Shown piece after piece: positions 62,779 through 64,000 of a stretch of DNA of 64,000 bases. Origin of the DNA: Oncomelania hupensis (taxonomy: Eukaryota; Mollusca; Gastropoda; Littorinimorpha; Pomatiopsidae); contig CM072526.1 in the NCBI GenBank assembly GCA_036898135.1, positions 1,646,534 to 1,710,533 of the forward strand, written 5' to 3'. The notes beneath the pieces are model-generated. The model was not told the origin of the DNA, did not search any database, and was given only the letters and a program-made list of their open reading frames with translations. Each line of letters starts with the position of its first letter. Position 1 is the first letter of the stretch. Position numbers and translations under genes: made by a program.

Positions 62779-63127
62779 ATTTAGTTCAAAACAGAAAGAG
62801 AGAGGAGAAATGCCTACTAGCGGTTCCACTGTGGATATAAAAAGGCTGTGTAGTCCTGCTAGCACCACAGGGATGAATTGAACCTTCTCCGAAGTCCCCT
62901 ATACGCTCAATGTGTCCGGGGACATTAATTTAATTAAGAAGAAGAACCTTCTCCACGCCGGTGGACGTCGTTCTTCCTCCTAATCTTTTTGTCGTCTGCT
63001 TGTTTGAGATAGGTAAGTGTTTAACTCTCTTTCTCTCTCTAACTCTGTGTGTGTTTGTGTGTGTGGGTGTGTGTGTGTGTGAATGTAAAAAGGTCATTAT
63101 TGTTACACACTCTTTATACTCTACCTA
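62441..63127. other. No gene seen
   Basis: G-rich tract (62550-62600), (GT)n then (GTGC)n at 62740-62778, CT-rich and GT-rich tracts at 63020-63080. No coding support. Confidence 0.45.
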
Positions 63128-63310
63128 CCGTTATTTTGACGGCCGCGTTATTTTGACAGGTTAGGGTTAGGGCTGTATTAGGCTTAGGGCTAGGTTAAGG
63201 GTTAGGTTAAGGCGTAGGGTTTGGGTTAGGGTTAGCTTCCAAAAATGGACAAATTTAAAAAAAAAAAAGTCAAAACAACTTATGTGGTGTTTCATGAAAA
63301 TCAAAACAAA
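63128..63310 (-). repeat. Inverted telomere-containing repeat unit
   Basis: TTATTTTGACAGG, an irregular GGTTAGGG/GGTTAAGG array (63161-63232), then AGCTTCCAAAAATGG and GTGGTGTTTCATG. These are the same modules as at 432-960, with the telomere-like strand reversed. Confidence 0.6.
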
Positions 63311-63334
63311 AGCGTTTTACATGGTTGTTTGTTT

Positions 63335-63800
63335 GTGTGTATATAGTCAGTCTGTGTGTGTAGTCAGTCTGTGTGTGTAGTCAGTCTCTGTGTTTAGTCA
63401 GTCTGTGTGTGTAGTCACTTTGTGTGTAGTCAGTCTGTGTGTATGTAGTCAGTCTGTGTGTGTAGTCAGTCTTTTTGTATGTAGTCAGTCTTTGTGTATG
63501 TAGTCAGTCTGTGTGTATGTAGTCAGTCTGTGTGTGTAGTCAGTCTGTGTGTGTAGTCAGTCTATGTGTATGCAGTCAGTCTATATGTGTAAGTCAGTCT
63601 GTGTGTAGTCAGTCTGTGTGTAGTCGGCTTGTGTGTTTGAAGTCAGTCTGTGTGTTTGTAGTCAGTCTGTGTGTATATAGTCTGTCTGTGTGTATGTAGT
63701 CAGTCTGTGTGTATGTAGTCAGTCTGTGTGTAGTCAGTCTGTGTGTGTAGTCAGTCTGTGTGTATGTAGTCAGTTTGTGTGCGTATGTAATCTGTGTGTG
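63335..63800 (+). repeat. Minisatellite of AGTCAGTCTGTGTGT type
   Basis: About 28 units of 14-18 bp, each TAGTCAGTCTGTGTGT with 0-4 extra bases (usually TATG). Unit length varies, so register slips through the array. Confidence 0.9.
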
Positions 63801-64000
63801 TGCACATGTGTGTGTGTGTGAGTGTGTTAAGGAAACGTAAAATAAATTTAAATGTTAACTTCGTCTAAACTCACATCATAGTGGGGTAAGTGTGGGGGAA
63901 CAGGAACAAAAATTAAAATTTTTAGAGTTTGGTAAATAACAATTATTAACTGTGATGTTATTTTCTTAAAACTCTACATAATAATAATAATAATAATAAT
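63801..64000. other. No gene seen
   Basis: (GT)n near 63795-63825, AT-rich DNA and a terminal (AAT)n run cut by the window end. Confidence 0.4.

Noticed and set aside
63335..63800. CRISPR-like array of regular repeats
   Set aside because: Units are contiguous with no unique spacers, unit length varies and the genome is eukaryotic. It is a minisatellite.

Overview
This is a stretch of a metazoan nuclear genome. It is AT-rich, full of simple repeats, and packed with non-LTR retrotransposons, tRNA-headed SINEs, hAT-like relics and solo LTR-like pieces. The genes have consensus GT-AG introns, TATA boxes and AATAAA signals. The mix of RTE and L2/CR1-like elements, tRNA SINEs and TTAGGG-type repeats suggests an invertebrate, most likely a mollusc (gastropod). 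That assignment is an inference; nothing here names the species.

The only convincing host genes are three tandem, same-strand (+) copies of one six-exon gene for a small secreted protein: gene 1 (11463-17072, 353 aa), gene 2 (27189-33948, 358 aa) and gene 3 (37900-46367, 340 aa). Each has a signal peptide, a Pro/Tyr/Gln-rich repeat segment, three helical exons and a four-cysteine C-terminal region. Exon lengths and phases are the same in all three (only exon 1 varies). The copies sit in a tandem segmental duplication: unit A about 2198-19310, unit B about 21645-35830, unit C about 37338-48880. Exons 1-4 of gene 3 have diverged, but its exons 5-6 and 3' flank are nearly identical to genes 1 and 2, which points to gene conversion or a chimeric join.

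Between and inside the genes lie mobile elements. One nearly complete RTE-type retrotransposon (about 5946-9300, minus) is broken by a single extra base, and six or more fragments of the same family end in GGATA repeats. A 5'-truncated L2/CR1-like element keeps a 507-codon frame (57020-58543, minus). Other items are SINE insertions (one with target duplications inside the leader of gene 3), a perfect 63-bp-arm palindrome in a SINE, a 24-bp micro-palindrome flanked by an 8-bp duplication, hAT-like elements and solo LTR-like segments.

The most novel object is a 5195-bp element at 50120-55314. It has 27-bp perfect terminal inverted repeats, subterminal copies of the same motif, ATAT on both flanks, and a decayed, apparently spliced minus-strand gene with Cys-rich and DNCSSQNKN motifs. 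It is inserted in an inverted relic of the 3' flank of the secreted-protein family, so a fourth copy once lay to the right in opposite orientation. The right end (56.8-64 kb) holds repeats, a solo LTR and satellites, but no host gene that I can support.
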